Shown here: positions 11,402-25,613 of the stretch, piece after piece
How the letters are laid out: every line of letters starts with the position of its first letter
Position numbering within the stretch: the first letter of the stretch is position 1
Assembly: GCF_949987515.2 (NCBI RefSeq)
Contig: NW_027192650.1
Coordinates: forward strand, 2,232,001-2,296,000
Reading direction: 5' to 3'
Source of the DNA: Delphinus delphis
Taxonomy: Eukaryota; Chordata; Mammalia; Artiodactyla; Delphinidae
Length of the DNA: 64,000 bases
Notes under the pieces: model-generated
Database searches by the model: none
Told to the model about the DNA's origin: nothing
The model's input: the letters and a program-made list of their open reading frames with translations, nothing else
Position numbers and translations under genes: made by a program

Positions 11402-12978
11402 CAAATTTAGAAAACCAACTATGCTTGCTTAAGGGTAAAGGTGAGTTGGGGTGCTGCATAAAACCAGAGATTGAAATGAGCACAGATAAAGTTCCTTAAG
11501 TCAAATATGGAATAGACAAGAGCTACTCCTTGCTCAACGAAATGGACTCAACACCGCATATTAAACGCCTAAGAATGTGCCTGACTAGTAAGTATCTTAA
11601 AACCTATGGATTGCTATGTCTCCGAAAGAGGATCAAGCATGTGTACAGGGGCATAAACGCTGCAGTGATAGGATTGGCGAGGTTCGGTGAGCAAATGAAG
11701 ACCCTTTGAAGTCATATTGCATGGTACCCATTCCACGGGTCTCAACTCTCCAGGTTTAAGGTATTCTTCCTTCAGCTAAAACATGCATGTGGAACCCAAG
11801 TATGATCAACCATGTGAACGGGAGACGTGTTCAAATATGTCTCAGTTTTCCTCCCCTGGTACTCGGGTGCAACATTCCAGACGCTTTACTAACACTTTCC
11901 CCACTTGGAGAGTCAGCGCCTTTAACCTCCTGTTTGGCCCAGTTTGCAATTTCTGCGGAAGATGAACAGGAATAACGAGAACCAATGAGAGGCTAGCTGG
12001 AGGTGTCTGGACGGGCAAATTTAACTCTCATTTCCCACCAGGAAGAGGAAATAACCAAAGGCTCAGCGTGCCATACCGGAACCAGATTAGGGCCTGAAGC
12101 CATCCTGCGGTGTTGCGGCCAGGTCACAAGAAAGCGAGTTGAAGAAAGGAGCTCAGGGGCACTGTAATTCACAAACCTGCAGAGTTATAAATGACAGCTA
12201 TCGTCCAAAAATAGACTGAAGTAAGGCTGCCAAGAGGACTTGAAAGCGGGGCAGAATTGCAGGAAACCGATTTCAGGAGGTAGACTGGAATTGCATTGAA
12301 AGCATAGGAAAAGAGGCAGAACGTCCACAATGATGCACTTGGCCAAAAAGGGCGTATGCGTTTTTTCCTGAATATATTCAGGAAAAAACGCATACGCCCT
12401 TTTTGGCCAACCAAGCAAGCTTGCAAAGGAAATCTGCACTACAATGAAGTCTCACTTCCCCCCGGTCAAAAGGGCCATCTGAAAAAGTGTAAAATCCAGA
12501 AAGGCAGGACAGGCCATGGAGAACTGGGAGCCTTGTTATGCTTATGGGCGGGATGTAAATTGCCAACAACCACTCGGGAGAAGTGTATGGTGTTTCCTGA
12601 AACATCTAAAAAACAAAGCAACAGAACCTAGGGCACTTCCACTTATGGTCCTATAGCTTAGGGAAATTAAAATCAAAAAGACACAGCCACCCCAAAGTTT
12701 GGAACGGCTCTGTTTACAAGAACCTCGTTTACAGTACAAGTTCAACATCGCAGAAAGTGAAAAATGGATAAAGAAGTTGTGGTATTTACTTACAAAGCAA
12801 TATCACTCAGCAATGAAATCTGTGTCATCAGGCCCTTAGCAGCACAATGAGTGGATTCAGGTATGATGATTCTAACTGAAATAAGTCACACAGAAAAAGA
12901 AACATCATAAGATATCAGTAATACACGGAATGGAAACTTGGCTACACAGGAACTGAATTACAGAACAGAACAGGCTCT
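11402..12978 (+). repeat. Satellite monomer U9 (1577 bp), A type
   Basis: The palindrome at 12339-12410 is perfect. It is the first half of a 3157-bp dimer (U9-U10) repeated as U11-U12. It shares GAAAGAGGATC and GCTGCAGTG with U11. Confidence 0.95.
12411..12631 (+). pseudogene. LINE-1 ORF2 remnant, copy with longest open stretch of this part
   Basis: In U9 a TGA that interrupts the LINE-1-like frame in other monomers reads TTA (near 12541). The reading GELGALLCLWAGCKL is therefore open from the palindrome side to 12631. The change is one base and looks incidental. It helps confirm that the monomer's plus strand is the LINE-1 sense strand. The frame ends at a TAG, and the downstream LINE-1 motifs lie in another frame. 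Confidence 0.7.
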
Positions 12979-14558
12979 CAAATTTAGAAAACCAACTTAT
13001 TCTTACTTAAGGGTAAAGGTGAGTTGGGGTGCTGCATAAAACCAGAGATTGAAATGAGCACAGATAAAGTTCCTTAAGCCAAATATGGAATAGACAAGAG
13101 CTACTCCTTGCTCAACGAAATGGACTCAACACCCCATATTAAACGCCTAAGAATGTACCTGACTAGTAAGTATCTTAAAACCTATGGATTGCTATGTCTC
13201 CAAAAGAGAATCAAACATGTGTACAGGGGCATAAACGCAGCAGTGATAGGATTGGAGAGGTTCGGTGAGCAAATGAAGACCCTTTGAAGTCATATTGCAT
13301 GGTACCCATTCCACGGGTTTCAACTACCCAGGTTTAAGGTATTCTTCCTTCAGCTAAAACATGCATGTGGAACCTAGAGTATGATCAACCATGTGATCGG
13401 GAGACGTGTTCAAATATGTCTCAGTTTTCCTCCCCTGGTACTCGGGTGCAACATTCCAGACGCTTTACTAACACTCTCCCCACTTGGAGAGTCAGTCCCT
13501 TTAACCTCCTGTTTGGCCCAGTTTGCAATTTCTGCGGAAGATGAACAGGAATAGCGAGAACCAATGAGAGGCTAGCTGGAGGTGTCTGGTCGGGCAAATT
13601 TAACTCTCATTTCCCACCAGGAAGAGGAATTAACCAAAGGCTCAGCGTGCCGTACCGGAAACATTTTAGGGCCTGAAGCCATCCTGCGGTGTGGCGGCCA
13701 GGTCACAAGAAAGCGAGTTGAAGAAAGGAGCTCAGGGGCACTGTAATTCACAAACCTGCAGAGTTATAAATGACAGCTATTGTCCAAAAATAGACTGAAG
13801 TAAGGCTGCCAAGAGGACTTGAAAGCGGGGCAGAATTGCAGGAAACCGATTTCAGGAGGTAGACTGGAATTGCATTGAAAGCATAGGAAAAGAGGCAGAA
13901 CGTCCACAATGATGCACTTGGCCAAAAAGGGCGTATGCGTTTTTTCCTGAATATATTCAGGAAAAAACGCATACGCCCTTTTTGGCCAACCAAGCAAGCT
14001 TGCAAAGGAAATCTGCACTACAATGAAGTCTCACTTCCCCCCGGTCAAAAGGGTCATCTGAAAAAAGTGTAAAATCCAGAAAGGCAGGACAGGCCATGGA
14101 GAACTGGGAGCCTTGTTATGCTGATGGGCGGGATGTAAATTGCCAACAGACACTCGGGAAAAGTGTATGGTGTTTCCTGAAACATCTAAAAAACAAAGCA
14201 ACAGAGCCTAGGGCACTGCCACTTATGGTCCTATAGCTTAGGGAAATTAAAATCAAAAAGACACAGCCACCCTAAAGTTTGGGACGCCTCTGTTTACAAG
14301 AACCTCGTTTACAGTACAAGTTCAACATCGCAGAAAGTGAAAAATGGATAAAGAAGTTGTGGTATTTACTTACAAAGCAATATCACTCAGCAATGAAATC
14401 TGTGTCATCAGGCCCTTAGCATCACAATGAGTGGATTCAGGTATGATGATTCTAACTGAAGTAAGTCACACAGAAAAAGAAACATCATAAGATATCACTA
14501 ATACACGGAATGTAAACTTGGCTACACAGGAACTGAATTACAGAACAGAACAGGGTCT
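12979..14558 (+). repeat. Satellite monomer U10 (1580 bp), B type
   Basis: The palindrome at 13918-13989 is perfect. It shares TTATTCTTACTTAAGG with U3 and U12. It has an isolated CACTAATACACGG in the LINE-1-like tail. Confidence 0.95.
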
Positions 14559-16135
14559 CAAATTTAGAAAACCAACTATGCTTGCTTAAGGGTAAAGGTG
14601 AGTTGGGGTGCTGCATAAAACCAGAGATTGAAATGAGCACAGATAAAGTTCCTTAAGTCAAATATGGAATAGACAAGAGCTACTCCTTGCTCAACGAAAT
14701 GGACTCAACACCGCATATTAAACGCCTAAGAATGTGCCTGACTAGTAAGTATCTTAAAACCTATGGATTGCTATGTCTCCGAAAGAGGATCAAGCATGTG
14801 TACAGGGGCATAAACGCTGCAGTGATAGGATTGGAGAGGTTCGGTGAGCAAATGAAGACCCTTTGAAGTCATATTGCATGGTACCCATTACACGGGTCTC
14901 AACTCTCCAGGTTTAAGGTATTCTTCCTTCAGCTAAAACATGCATGTGGAACCCAAGTATGATCAACCATGTGAACGGGAGACGTGTTCAAATATGTCTC
15001 AGTTTTCCTCCCCTGGTACTCGGGTGCAACATTCCAGACGCTTTACTAACACTCTCCCCACTTGGAGAGTCAGCGCCTTTAACCTCCTGTTTGGCCCAGT
15101 TTGCAATTTCTGCGGAAGATGAACAGGAATAGCGAGAACCAATGAGAGGCTAGCTGGAGGTGTCTGGACGGGCAAATTTAACTCTCATTTCCCACCAGGA
15201 AGAGGAAATAACCAAAGGCTCAGCGTGCCGTACCGGAACCAGATTAGGGCCTGAAGCCATCCTGCGGTGTTGCGGCCAGGTCACAAGAAAGCGAGTTGAA
15301 GAAAGGAGCTCAGGGGCACTGTAATTCACAAACCTGCAGAGTTATAAATGACAGCTATCGTCCAAAAATAGACTGAAGTAAGGCTGCCAAGAGGACTTGA
15401 AAGCGGGGCAGAATTGCAGGAAACCGATTTCAGGAGGTAGACTGGAATTGCATTGAAAGCATAGGAAAAGAGGCAGAACGTCCACAATGATGCACTTGGC
15501 CAAAAAGGGCGTATGCGTTTTTTCCTGAATATATTCAGGAAAAAACGCATACGCCCTTTTTGGCCAACCAAGCAAGCTTGCAAAGGAAATCTGCACTACA
15601 ATGAAGTCTCACTTCCCCCCGGTCAAAAGGGCCATCTGAAAAAGTGTAAAATCCAGAAAGGCAGGACAGGCCATGGAGAACTGGGAGCCTTGTTATGCTG
15701 ATGGGCGGGATGTAAATTGCCAACAACCACTCGGGAGAAGTGTATGGTGTTTCCTGAAACATCTAAAAAACAAAGCAACAGAACCTAGGGCACTTCCACT
15801 TATGGTCCTATAGCTTAGGGAAATTAAAATCAAAAAGACACAGCCACCCCAAAGTTTGGAATGGCTCTGTTTACAAGAACCTCGTTTACAGTACAAGTTC
15901 AACATCGCAGAAAGTGAAAAATGGATAAAGAAGTTGTGGTATTTACTTACAAAGCAATATCACTCAGCAATGAAATCTGTGTCATCAGGCCCTTAGCAGC
16001 ACAATGAGTGGATTCAGGTATGATGATTCTAACTGAAATAAGTCACACAGAAAAAGAAACATCATAAGATATCAGTAATACACGGAATGGAAACTTGGCT
16101 ACACAGGAACTGAATTACAGAACAGAACAGGCTCT
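14559..16135 (+). repeat. Satellite monomer U11 (1577 bp), A type
   Basis: The palindrome at 15496-15567 is perfect. It is the near-duplicate of U9, 3157 bp downstream. Confidence 0.95.
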
Positions 16136-17715
16136 CAAATTTAGAAAACCAACTTATTCTTACTTAAGGGTAAAGGTGAGTTGGGGTGCTGCATAAAACC
16201 AGAGATTGAAATGAGCACAGATAAAGTTCCTTAAGCCAAATATGGAATAGACAAGAGCTACTCCTTGCTCAACGAAATGGACTCAACACCCCATATTAAA
16301 CGCCTAAGAATGTACCTGACTAGTAAGTATCTTAAAACCTATGGATTGCTATGTCTCCAAAAGAGAATCAAACATGTGTACAGGGGCATAAACGCAGCAG
16401 TGATAGGATTGGAGAGGTTCGGTGAGCAAATGAAGACCCTTTGAAGTCATATTGCATGGTACCCATTCCACGGGTTTCAACTACCCAGGTTTAAGGTATT
16501 CTTCCTTCAGCTAAAACATGCATGTGGAACCTAGAGTATGATCAACCATGTGATCGGGAGACGTGTTCAAATATGTCTCAGTTTTCCTCCCCTGGTACTC
16601 GGGTGCAACATTCCAGACGCTTTACTAACACTCTCCCCACTTGGAGAGTCAGTCCCTTTAACCTCCTGTTAGGCCCAGTTTGCAATTTCTGCGGAAGATG
16701 AACAGGAATAGCGAGAACCAATGAGAGGCTAGCTGGAGGTGTCTGGTCGGGCAAATTTAACTCTCATTTCCCACCAGGAAGAGGAATTAACCAAAGGCTC
16801 AGCGTGCCGTACCGGAAACATTTTAGGGCCTGAAGCCATCCTGCGGTGTTGCGGCCAGGTCACAAGAAAGCGAGTTGAAGAAAGGAGCTCAGGGGCACTG
16901 TAATTCACAAACCTGCAGAGTTATAAATGACAGCTATCGTCCAAAAATAGACTGAAGTAAGGCTGCCAAGAGGACTTGAAAGCGGGGCAGAATTGCAGGA
17001 AACCGATTTCAGGAGGTAGACTGGAATTGCATTGAAAGCATAGGAAAAGAGGCAGAACGTCCACAATGATGCACTTGGCCAAAAAGGGCGTATGCGTTTT
17101 TTCCTGAATATATTCAGGAAAAAACGCATACGCCCTTTTTGGCCAACCAAGCAAGCTTGCAAAGGAAATCTGCACTACAATGAAGTCTCACTTCCCCCCG
17201 GTCAAAAGGGCCATCTGAAAAAAGTGTAAAATCCAGAAAGGCAGGACAGGCCATGGAGAACTGGGAGCCTTGTTATGCTGATGGGCGGGATGTAAATTGC
17301 CAACAGACACTCGGGAAAAGTGTATGGTGTTTCCTGAAACATCTAAAAAACAAAGCAACAGAGCCTAGGGCACTGCCACTTATGGTCCTATAGCTTAGGG
17401 AAATTAAAATCAAAAAGACACAGCCACCCTAAAGTTTGGGACGCCTCTGTTTACAAGAACCTCGTTTACAGTACAAGTTCAACATCACAGAAAGTGAAAA
17501 ATGGATAAAGAAGTTGTGGTATTTAGTTACAAAGCAATATCACTCAGCAATGAAATCTGTGTCATCAGGCCCTTAGCAGCACAATGAGTGGATTCAGGTA
17601 TGATGATTCTAACTGAAGTAAGTCACACAGAAAAAGAAACATCATAAGATATCAGTAATACACGGAATGTAAACTTGGCTACACAGGAACTGAATTACAG
17701 AACAGAACAGGGTCT
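16136..17715 (+). repeat. Satellite monomer U12 (1580 bp), B type
   Basis: The palindrome at 17075-17146 is perfect. It is the near-duplicate of U10, 3157 bp downstream. Confidence 0.95.
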
Positions 17716-19294
17716 CAAATTTAGAAAACCAACTTATGCTTGCTTAAGGGTAAAGGTGAGTTGGGGTGCTGCATAAAACCAGAGATTGAAATGAGCACAG
17801 ATAAAGTTCCTTAAGTCAAATATGGAATAGACAAGAGCTACTCCTTGCTCAACGAAATGGACTCAACACCGCATATTAAACGCCTTAGAATGTACCTGAC
17901 TAGTAAGTATCTTAAAACCTATGGATTGCTATGTCTCCGAAAGAGAATCAAGCATGTGTACAGGGGCATAAACGCAGCAGTGATAGGATTGGAGAGGTTC
18001 GGTGAGCAAATGAAGACCCTTTGAAGTCATATTGCATGGTACCCATTACACGGGTCTTAACTCTCCAGGTTTAAGGTATTCTTCCTTCAGCTAAAACATG
18101 CATGTGGAACCCAAGTATGATCAACCATGTGAACGGGAGACGTGTTCAAATATGTCTCAGTTTTCCTCCCCTGGTACTCGGGTGCAACATTCCAGACGCT
18201 TTACTAACACTCTCCCCACTTGGAGAGTCAGCGCCTTTAACCTCCTGTTTGGCCCAGTTTGCAATTTCTGCGGAAGATGAACAGGAATAGCGAGAACCAA
18301 TGGGAGGCTAGCTGGCGGTGTCTGGACGGGCAAATTTAACTCTCATTTCCCACCAGGAAGAGGAAATAACCAAAGGCTCAGTGTGCCGTGCCGGAACCAG
18401 ATTAGGGCCTGAAGCCATCCTGCAGTGTTGCGGCCAGGTCAAAAGAAAGCAAGTTGAAGAAAGGAGCTCTGGGGCACTGTAATTCTCAAACCTGCAGAGT
18501 TATAAATGACAGCTATCGTCCAAAAATAGACTGAAGTAAGGCTGCCAAGAGGACTTGAAAGCGGGGCAGAATTGCAGGAAACCGATTTCAGGAGGTAGAC
18601 TGGAATTGCATTGAAAGCATAGGAAAAGAGGCAGAACGTCCACAATGATGCACTTGGCCAAAAAGGGCGTATGCGTTTTTTCCTGAATATATTCAGGAAA
18701 AAACGCATACGCCCTTTTTGGCCAACCAAGCAAGCTTGCAAAGGAAATCTGCACTACAATGAAGTCTCACTTCCCCCCGGTCAAAAGGGCCATCTGAAAA
18801 AAGTGTAAAATCCAGAAAGGCAGGACAGGCCATGGAGAACTGGGAGCCTTGTTATGCTGATGGGTGGGATGTAAATTGCCAACAACCACTAGGGAGAAGT
18901 GTATGGTGTTTCCTGAAACATCTAAAAAACAAAGCAACAGAACCTAGGGCACTTCCACTTATGGTCCTATAGCTTAGGGAAATTAAAATCAAAAAGACAC
19001 AGCCACCCCAATGTTTGGAACGGCTCTGTTTACAAGAACCTCGTTTACAGTACAAGTTCAACATCACAGAAAGTGAAAAATGGATAAAGAAGTTGTGGTA
19101 TTCACTTACAAAGCAATATCACTCAGCAATGAAATCTATGTCATCAGGACCTTAGCAGCACAATGAGTGGATTCAGGTATGATGATTCTAACTGAAATAA
19201 GTCACACAGAAAAAGAAACATCATAAGATATCAGTAATACACGGAATGGAAACTTGGCTACACAGGAACTGAATTACAGAACAGAACAGGGTCT
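17716..19294 (+). repeat. Satellite monomer U13 (1579 bp), A type
   Basis: The palindrome at 18654-18725 is perfect. It shares GCTAGCTGGCGGTG, GGAGCTCTGGGG and AATTCTCAAACC with U15 only. Confidence 0.95.
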
Positions 19295-20874
19295 CAAATT
19301 TAGAAAAACAACTTATGCTTGCTTAAGGGTAAAGGTGAGTTGGGGTGCTGCATAAAACCAGAGATTGAAATGAGCACAGATAAATTTCCTTAAGCCAAAT
19401 ATGGAATAGACAAGAGCTACTCCTTGCTCAACGAAATGGACTCAACACCGCATATTAAACGCCTAAGAATGTACCTGACTTGTAAGTATCTTAAAACCTA
19501 TGGATTGCTATGTCTCCGAAAGAGAATCAAGCATGTGTACAGGGGCATAAACGCAGCAGTGATAGGATTGGAGAGGTTCGGTGAGCAAATGAAGACCCTT
19601 TGAAGTCATATTGCATGGTACCCATTCCACGGGTTTCAACTACCCAGGTTTAAGGTATTCTTCCTTCAGCTAAAACATGCATGTGGAACCTAGAGTATGA
19701 TCAACCATGTGATCGGGAGACGTGTTCAAATATGTCTCAGTTTTCCTCCCCTGGTACTCGGGTGCAACATTCCAGACGCTTTACTAACACTCTCCCTACT
19801 TGGAGAGTCAGTCCCTTTAACCTCCTGTTTGGCCCAGTTTGCAATTTCTGCGGAAGATGAACAGGAATAGCGAGAACCAATGAGAGGCTAGCTGGAGGTG
19901 TCTGGACGGGCAAATTTAACTCTCATTTCCCACCAGGAAGAGGAATTAACCAAAGGCTCAGCATGCCGGGCCGGATCCAGATTAGGGCCTGAAGCCATCC
20001 TGCGGTGTTGCGGCCAGGTCACAAGAAAGCGAGTTGAAGAAAGGAGCTCAGGGGCACTGTAATTCACAAACCTGCAGAGTTATAAATGACAGCTATCGTC
20101 CAAAAATAGACTGAAGTAAGGCTGCCAAGAGGACTTGAAAGCGGGGCAGAATTGCAGGAAACCGATTTCAGGAGGTAGACTGGAATTGCATTGAAAGCAT
20201 AGGAAAAGAGGCAGAACGTCCACAATGATGCACTTGGCCAAAAAGGGCGTATGCGTTTTTTCCTGAATATATTCAGGAAAAAACGCATACGCCATTTTTG
20301 GCCAACCAAGCAAGCTTGCAAAGGAAATCTGCACTACAATGAAGTCTCACTTCCCCCTGGTCAAAAGGGCCATCTGAAAAAAGTGTAAAATCAAGAAAGG
20401 CAGGACAGGCCATGGAGAACTGGGAGCCTTGTTATGCTGATGGGCGGGATGTAAATTGCCAACAGACACTTGGGAGAAGTGTATGGTGTTTCCTGAAACA
20501 TCTAAAAAACAAAGCAACAGAGCCTAGGGCACTTCCACTTATGGTCCTATAGCTTAGGGAAATTAAAATCAAAAAGACACAGCCACCCCAATGTTTGGAA
20601 CGGCTCTGTTTACAAGAACCTCGTTTACAGTACAAGTTCAACATCGCAGAAAGTGAAAAATGGATAAAGAAGTTGTGGTATTCACTTACAAAGCAATATC
20701 ACTCAGCAATGAAATCTATGTCATCAGGCCCTTAGCAGCACAATGAGTGGATTCAGGTATGATGATTCTAACTGAAGTAAGTCACACAGAAAAAGAAACA
20801 TCATAAGATATCAGTAATACACGGAATGTAAACTTGGCTACACAGGAACTGAATTACAGAACAGAACAGGGTCT
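19295..20874 (+). repeat. Satellite monomer U14 (1580 bp), B type with BamHI site
   Basis: The palindrome at 20234-20305 has one right-arm mismatch (GCCATTTTTGG). It carries GGCCGGATCCAG, a BamHI site shared with U16 and U17, and CTCCCTACTTGG. Confidence 0.95.
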
Positions 20875-22453
20875 CAAATTTAGAAAACCAACTTATGCTT
20901 GCTTAAGGGTAAAGGTGAGTTGGGGTGCTGCATAAAACCAGAGATTGAAATGAGCACAGATAAAGTTCCTTAAGTCAAATATGGAATAGACAAGAGCTAC
21001 TCCTTGCTCAACGAAATGGACTCAACACCGCATATTAAACGCCTTAGAATGTACCTGACTAGTAAGTATCTTAAAACCTATGGATTGCTATGTCTCCAAA
21101 AGAGAATCAAGCATGTGTACAGGGGCATAAACGCAGCAGTGATAGGATTGGAGAGGTTCGGTGAGCAAATGAAGACCCTTTGAAGTCATATTGCATGGTA
21201 CCCATTACACGGGTCTTAACTCTCCAGGTTTAAGGTATTCTTCCTTCAGCTAAAACATGCATGTGGAACCCAAGTATGATCAACCATGTGAACGGGAGAC
21301 GTGTTCAAATATGTCTCAGTTTTCCTCCCCTGGTACTCGGGTGCAACATTCCAGACGCTTTACTAACACTCTCCCCACTTGGAGAGTCAGCGCCTTTAAC
21401 CTCCTGTTTGGCCCAGTTTGCAATTTCTGCGGAAGATGAACAGGAATAGCGAGAACCAATGGGAGGCTAGCTGGCGGTGTCTGGACGGGCAAATTTAACT
21501 CTCATTTCCCACCAGGAAGAGGAAATAACCAAAGGCTCAGTGTGCCGTGCCGGAACCAGATTAGGGCCTGAAGCCATCCTGCAGTGTTGCGGCCAGGTCA
21601 AAAGAAAGCAAGTTGAAGAAAGGAGCTCTGGGGCACTGTAATTCTCAAACCTGCAGAGTTATAAATGACAGCTATCGTCCAAAAATAGACTGAAGTAAGG
21701 CTGCCAAGAGGACTTGAAAGCGGGGCAGAATTGCAGGAAACCGATTTCAGGAGGTAGACTGGAATTGCATTGAAAGCATAGGAAAAGAGGCAGAACGTCC
21801 ACAATGATGCACTTGGCCAAAAAGGGCGTATGCGTTTTTTCCTGAATATATTCAGGAAAAAACGCATACGCCCTTTTTGGCCAACCAAGCAAGCTTGCAA
21901 AGGAAATCTGCACTACAATGAAGTCTCACTTCCCCCCGGTCAAAAGGGCCATCTGAAAAAAGTGTAAAATCCAGAAAGGCAGGACAGGCCATGGAGAACT
22001 GGGAGCCTTGTTATGCTGATGGGCGGGATGTAAATTGCCAACAACCACTAGGGAGAAGTGTATGGTGTTTCCTGAAACATCTAAAAAACAAAGCAACAGA
22101 ACCTAGGGCACTTCCACTTATGGTCCTATAGCTTAGGGAAATTAAAATCAAAAAGACACAGCCACCCCAATGTTTGGAACGGCTCTGTTTACAAGAACCT
22201 CGTTTACAGTACAAGTTCAACATCGCAGAAAGTGAAAAATGGATAAAGAAGTTGTGGTATTCACTTACAAAGCAATATCACTCAGCAATGAAATCTATGT
22301 CATCAGGACCTTAGCAGCACAATGAGTGGATTCAGGTATGATGATTCTAACTGAAATAAGTCACACAGAAAAAGAAACATCATAAGATATCAGTAATACA
22401 CGGAATGTAAACTTGGCTACACAGGAACTGAATTACAGAACAGAACAGGGTCT
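20875..22453 (+). repeat. Satellite monomer U15 (1579 bp), A type
   Basis: The palindrome at 21813-21884 is perfect. It is the near-duplicate of U13, 3159 bp downstream. Confidence 0.95.
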
Positions 22454-24033
22454 CAAATTTAGAAAAACAACTTATGCTTGCTTAAGGGTAAAGGTGAGTT
22501 GGGGTGCTGCATAAAACCAGAGATTGAAATGAGCACAGATAAAGTTCCTTAAGCCAAATATGGAATAGACAAGAGCTACTCCTTGCTCAACGAAATGGAC
22601 TCAACACCGCATATTAAACGCCTAAGAATGTACCTGACTTGTAAGTATCTTAAAACCTATGGATTGCTATGTCTCCGAAAGAGAATCAAGCATGTGTACA
22701 GGGGCATAAACGCAGCAGTGATAGGATTGGAGAGGTTCGGTGAGCAAATGAAGACCCTTTGAAGTCATATTGCATGGTACCCATTCCACGGGTTTCAACT
22801 ACCCAGGTTTAAGGTATTCTTCCTTCAGCTAAAACATGCATGTGGAACCTAGAGTATGATCAACCATGTGATCGGGAGACGTGTTCAAATATGTCTCAGT
22901 TTTCCTCCCCTGGTACTCGGGTGCAACATTCCAGACGCTTTACTAACACTCTCCCTACTTGGAGAGTCAGTCCCTTTAACCTCCTGTTTGGCCCAGTTTG
23001 CAATTTCTGCGGAAGATGAACAGGAATAGCGAGAACCAATGAGAGGCTAGCTGGAGGTGTCTGGACGGGCAAATTTAACTCTCATTTCCCACCAGGAAGA
23101 GGAATTAACCAAAGGCTCAGCATGCCGGGCCGGATCCAGATTAGGGCCTGAAGCCATCCTGCGGTGTTGCGGCCAGGTCACAAGAAAGCGAGTTGAAGAA
23201 AGGAGCTCATTGGCACTGTAATTCACAAACCTGCAGAGTTATAAATGACAGCTATCGTCCAAAAATAGACTGAAGTAAGGCTGCCAAGAGGACTTGAAAG
23301 CGGGGCAGAATTGCAGGAAACCGATTTCAGGAGGTAGACTGGAATTGCATTGAAAGCATAGGAAAAGAGGCAGAACGTCCACAATGATGCACTTGGCCAA
23401 AAAGGGCGTATGCGTTTTTTCCTGAATATATTCAGGAAAAAACGCATACGCCATTTTTGGCCAACCAAGCAAGCTTGCAAAGGAAATCTGCACTACAATG
23501 AAGTCTCACTTCCCCCTGGTCAAAAGGGCCATCTGAAAAAAGTGTAAAATCAAGAAAGGCAGGACAGGCCATGGAGAACTGGGAGCCTTGTTATGCTGAT
23601 GGGCGGGATGTAAATTGCCAACAGACACTTGGGAGAAGTGTATGGTGTTTCCTGAAACATCTAAAAAACAAAGCAACAGAGCCTAGGGCACTTCCACTTA
23701 TGGTCCTATAGCTTAGGGAAATTAAAATCAAAAAGACACAGCCACCCCAATGTTTGGAACGGCTCTGTTTACAAGAACCTCGTTTACAGTACAAGTTCAA
23801 CATCGCAGAAAGTGAAAAATGGATAAAGAAGTTGTGGTATTCACTTACAAAGCAATATCACTCAGCAATGAAATCTATGTCATCAGGACCTTAGCAGCAC
23901 AATGAGTGGATTCAGGTATGATGATTCTAACTGAAATAAGTCACACAGAAAAAGAAACATCATAAGATATCAGTAATACACGGAATGGAAACTTGGCTAC
24001 ACAGGAACTGAATTACAGAACAGAACAGGGTCT
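22454..24033 (+). repeat. Satellite monomer U16 (1580 bp), B type with BamHI site
   Basis: The palindrome at 23393-23464 has the same right-arm mismatch as U14. It has a private GAGCTCATTGGC. Confidence 0.95.
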
Positions 24034-25613
24034 CAAATTTAGAAAAACAACTTATGCTTGCTTAAGGGTAAAGGTGAGTTGGGGTGCTGCATAAAACCAG
24101 AGATTGAAATGAGCACAGATAAAGTTCCTTAAGCCAAATATGGAATAGACAAGAGCTACTCCTTGCTCAACGAAATGGACTCAACACCGCATATTAAACG
24201 CCTAAGAATGTACCTGACTTGTAAGTATCTTAAAACCTATGGATTGCTATGTCTCCGAAAGAGAATCAAGCATGTGTACAGGGGCATAAACGCAGCAGTG
24301 ATAGGATTGGAGAGGTTCGGTGAGCAAATGAAGACCCTTTGAAGTCATATTGCATGGTACCCATTCCACGGGTTTCAACTACCCAGGTTTAAGGTATTCT
24401 TCCTTCAGCTAAAACATGCATGTGGAACCTAGAGTATGATCAACCATGTGATCAGGAGACGTGTTCAAATATGTCTCAGTTTTCCTCCCCTGGTACTCGG
24501 GTGCAACATTCCAGACGCTTTACTAACACTCTCCCTACTTGGAGAGTCAGTCCCTTTAACCTCCTGTTTGGCCCAGTTTGCAATTTCTGCGGAAGATGAA
24601 CAGGAATAGCGAGAACCAATGAGAGGCTAGCTGGAGGTGTCTGGACGGGCAAATTTAACTCTCATTTCCCACCAGGAAGAGGAATTAACCAAAGGCTCAG
24701 CATGCCGGGCCGGATCCAGATTAGGGCCTGAAGCCATCCTGCGGTGTTGCGGCCAGGTCACAAGAAAGCGAGTTGAAGAAAGGAGCTCAGGGGCACTGTA
24801 ATTCACAAACCTGCAGAGTTATAAATGACAGCTATCGTCCAAAAATAGACTGAAGTAAGGCTGCCAAGAGGACTTGAAAGCGGGGCAGAATTGCAGGAAA
24901 CCGATTTCAGGAGGTAGACTGGAATTGCATTGAAAGCATAGGAAAAGAGGCAGAACGTCCACAATGATGCACTTGGCCAAAAAGGGCATATGCGTTTTTT
25001 CCTGAATATATTCAGGAAAAAACGCATACGCCATTTTTGGCCAACCAAGCAAGCTTGCAAAGGAAATCTGCACTACAATGAAGTCTCACTTCCCCCTGGT
25101 CAAAAGGGCCATCTGAAAAAAGTGTAAAATCAAGAAAGGCAGGACAGGCCATGGAGAACTGGGAGCCTTGTTATGCTGATGGGCGGGATGTAAATTGCCA
25201 ACAGACACTTGGGAGAAGTGTATGGTGTTTCCTGAAACATCTAAAAAACAAAGCAACAGAGCCTAGGGCACTTCCACTTATGGTCCTATAGCTTAGGGAA
25301 ATTAAAATCAAAAAGACACAGCCACCCCAAAGTTTGGAACGGCTCTGTTTACAAGAACCTCGTTTAGAGTACAAGTTCAACATCGCAGAAAGTGAAAAAT
25401 GGATAAAGAACTTGTGGTACTTACGTACAATGCAGTATCACTCAGCAATGAAATCTATGTCATCAGGCACGTAGCAGCATAATGAGTAGATTCAGGTACG
25501 ATGATTCTAACTGAAATAAGTCACACAGAAAAAGAAACATCATAAGATATCACTAATACACGGAATGTAAACTTGGCTACACAGGAACTGAATTCCAAAA
25601 CAGAACAGGTTCT
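24034..25613 (+). repeat. Satellite monomer U17 (1580 bp), B type with LINE-1-like tail
   Basis: The palindrome at 24973-25044 has two mismatches (left GGGCATATG, right GCCATTTTT). It is the first unit whose 3' tail has the LINE-1-like state (TACTTACGTACAATGCAG). It has an EcoRI site at 25590. Confidence 0.95.

Noticed and set aside
20875..24033. Array as an assembly artefact of copied reads
   Set aside because: Neighbouring units carry distinct private variants and structured subtypes, which a simple artefact would not give. Long-read confirmation would still settle near-identical pairs such as U27 and U29.
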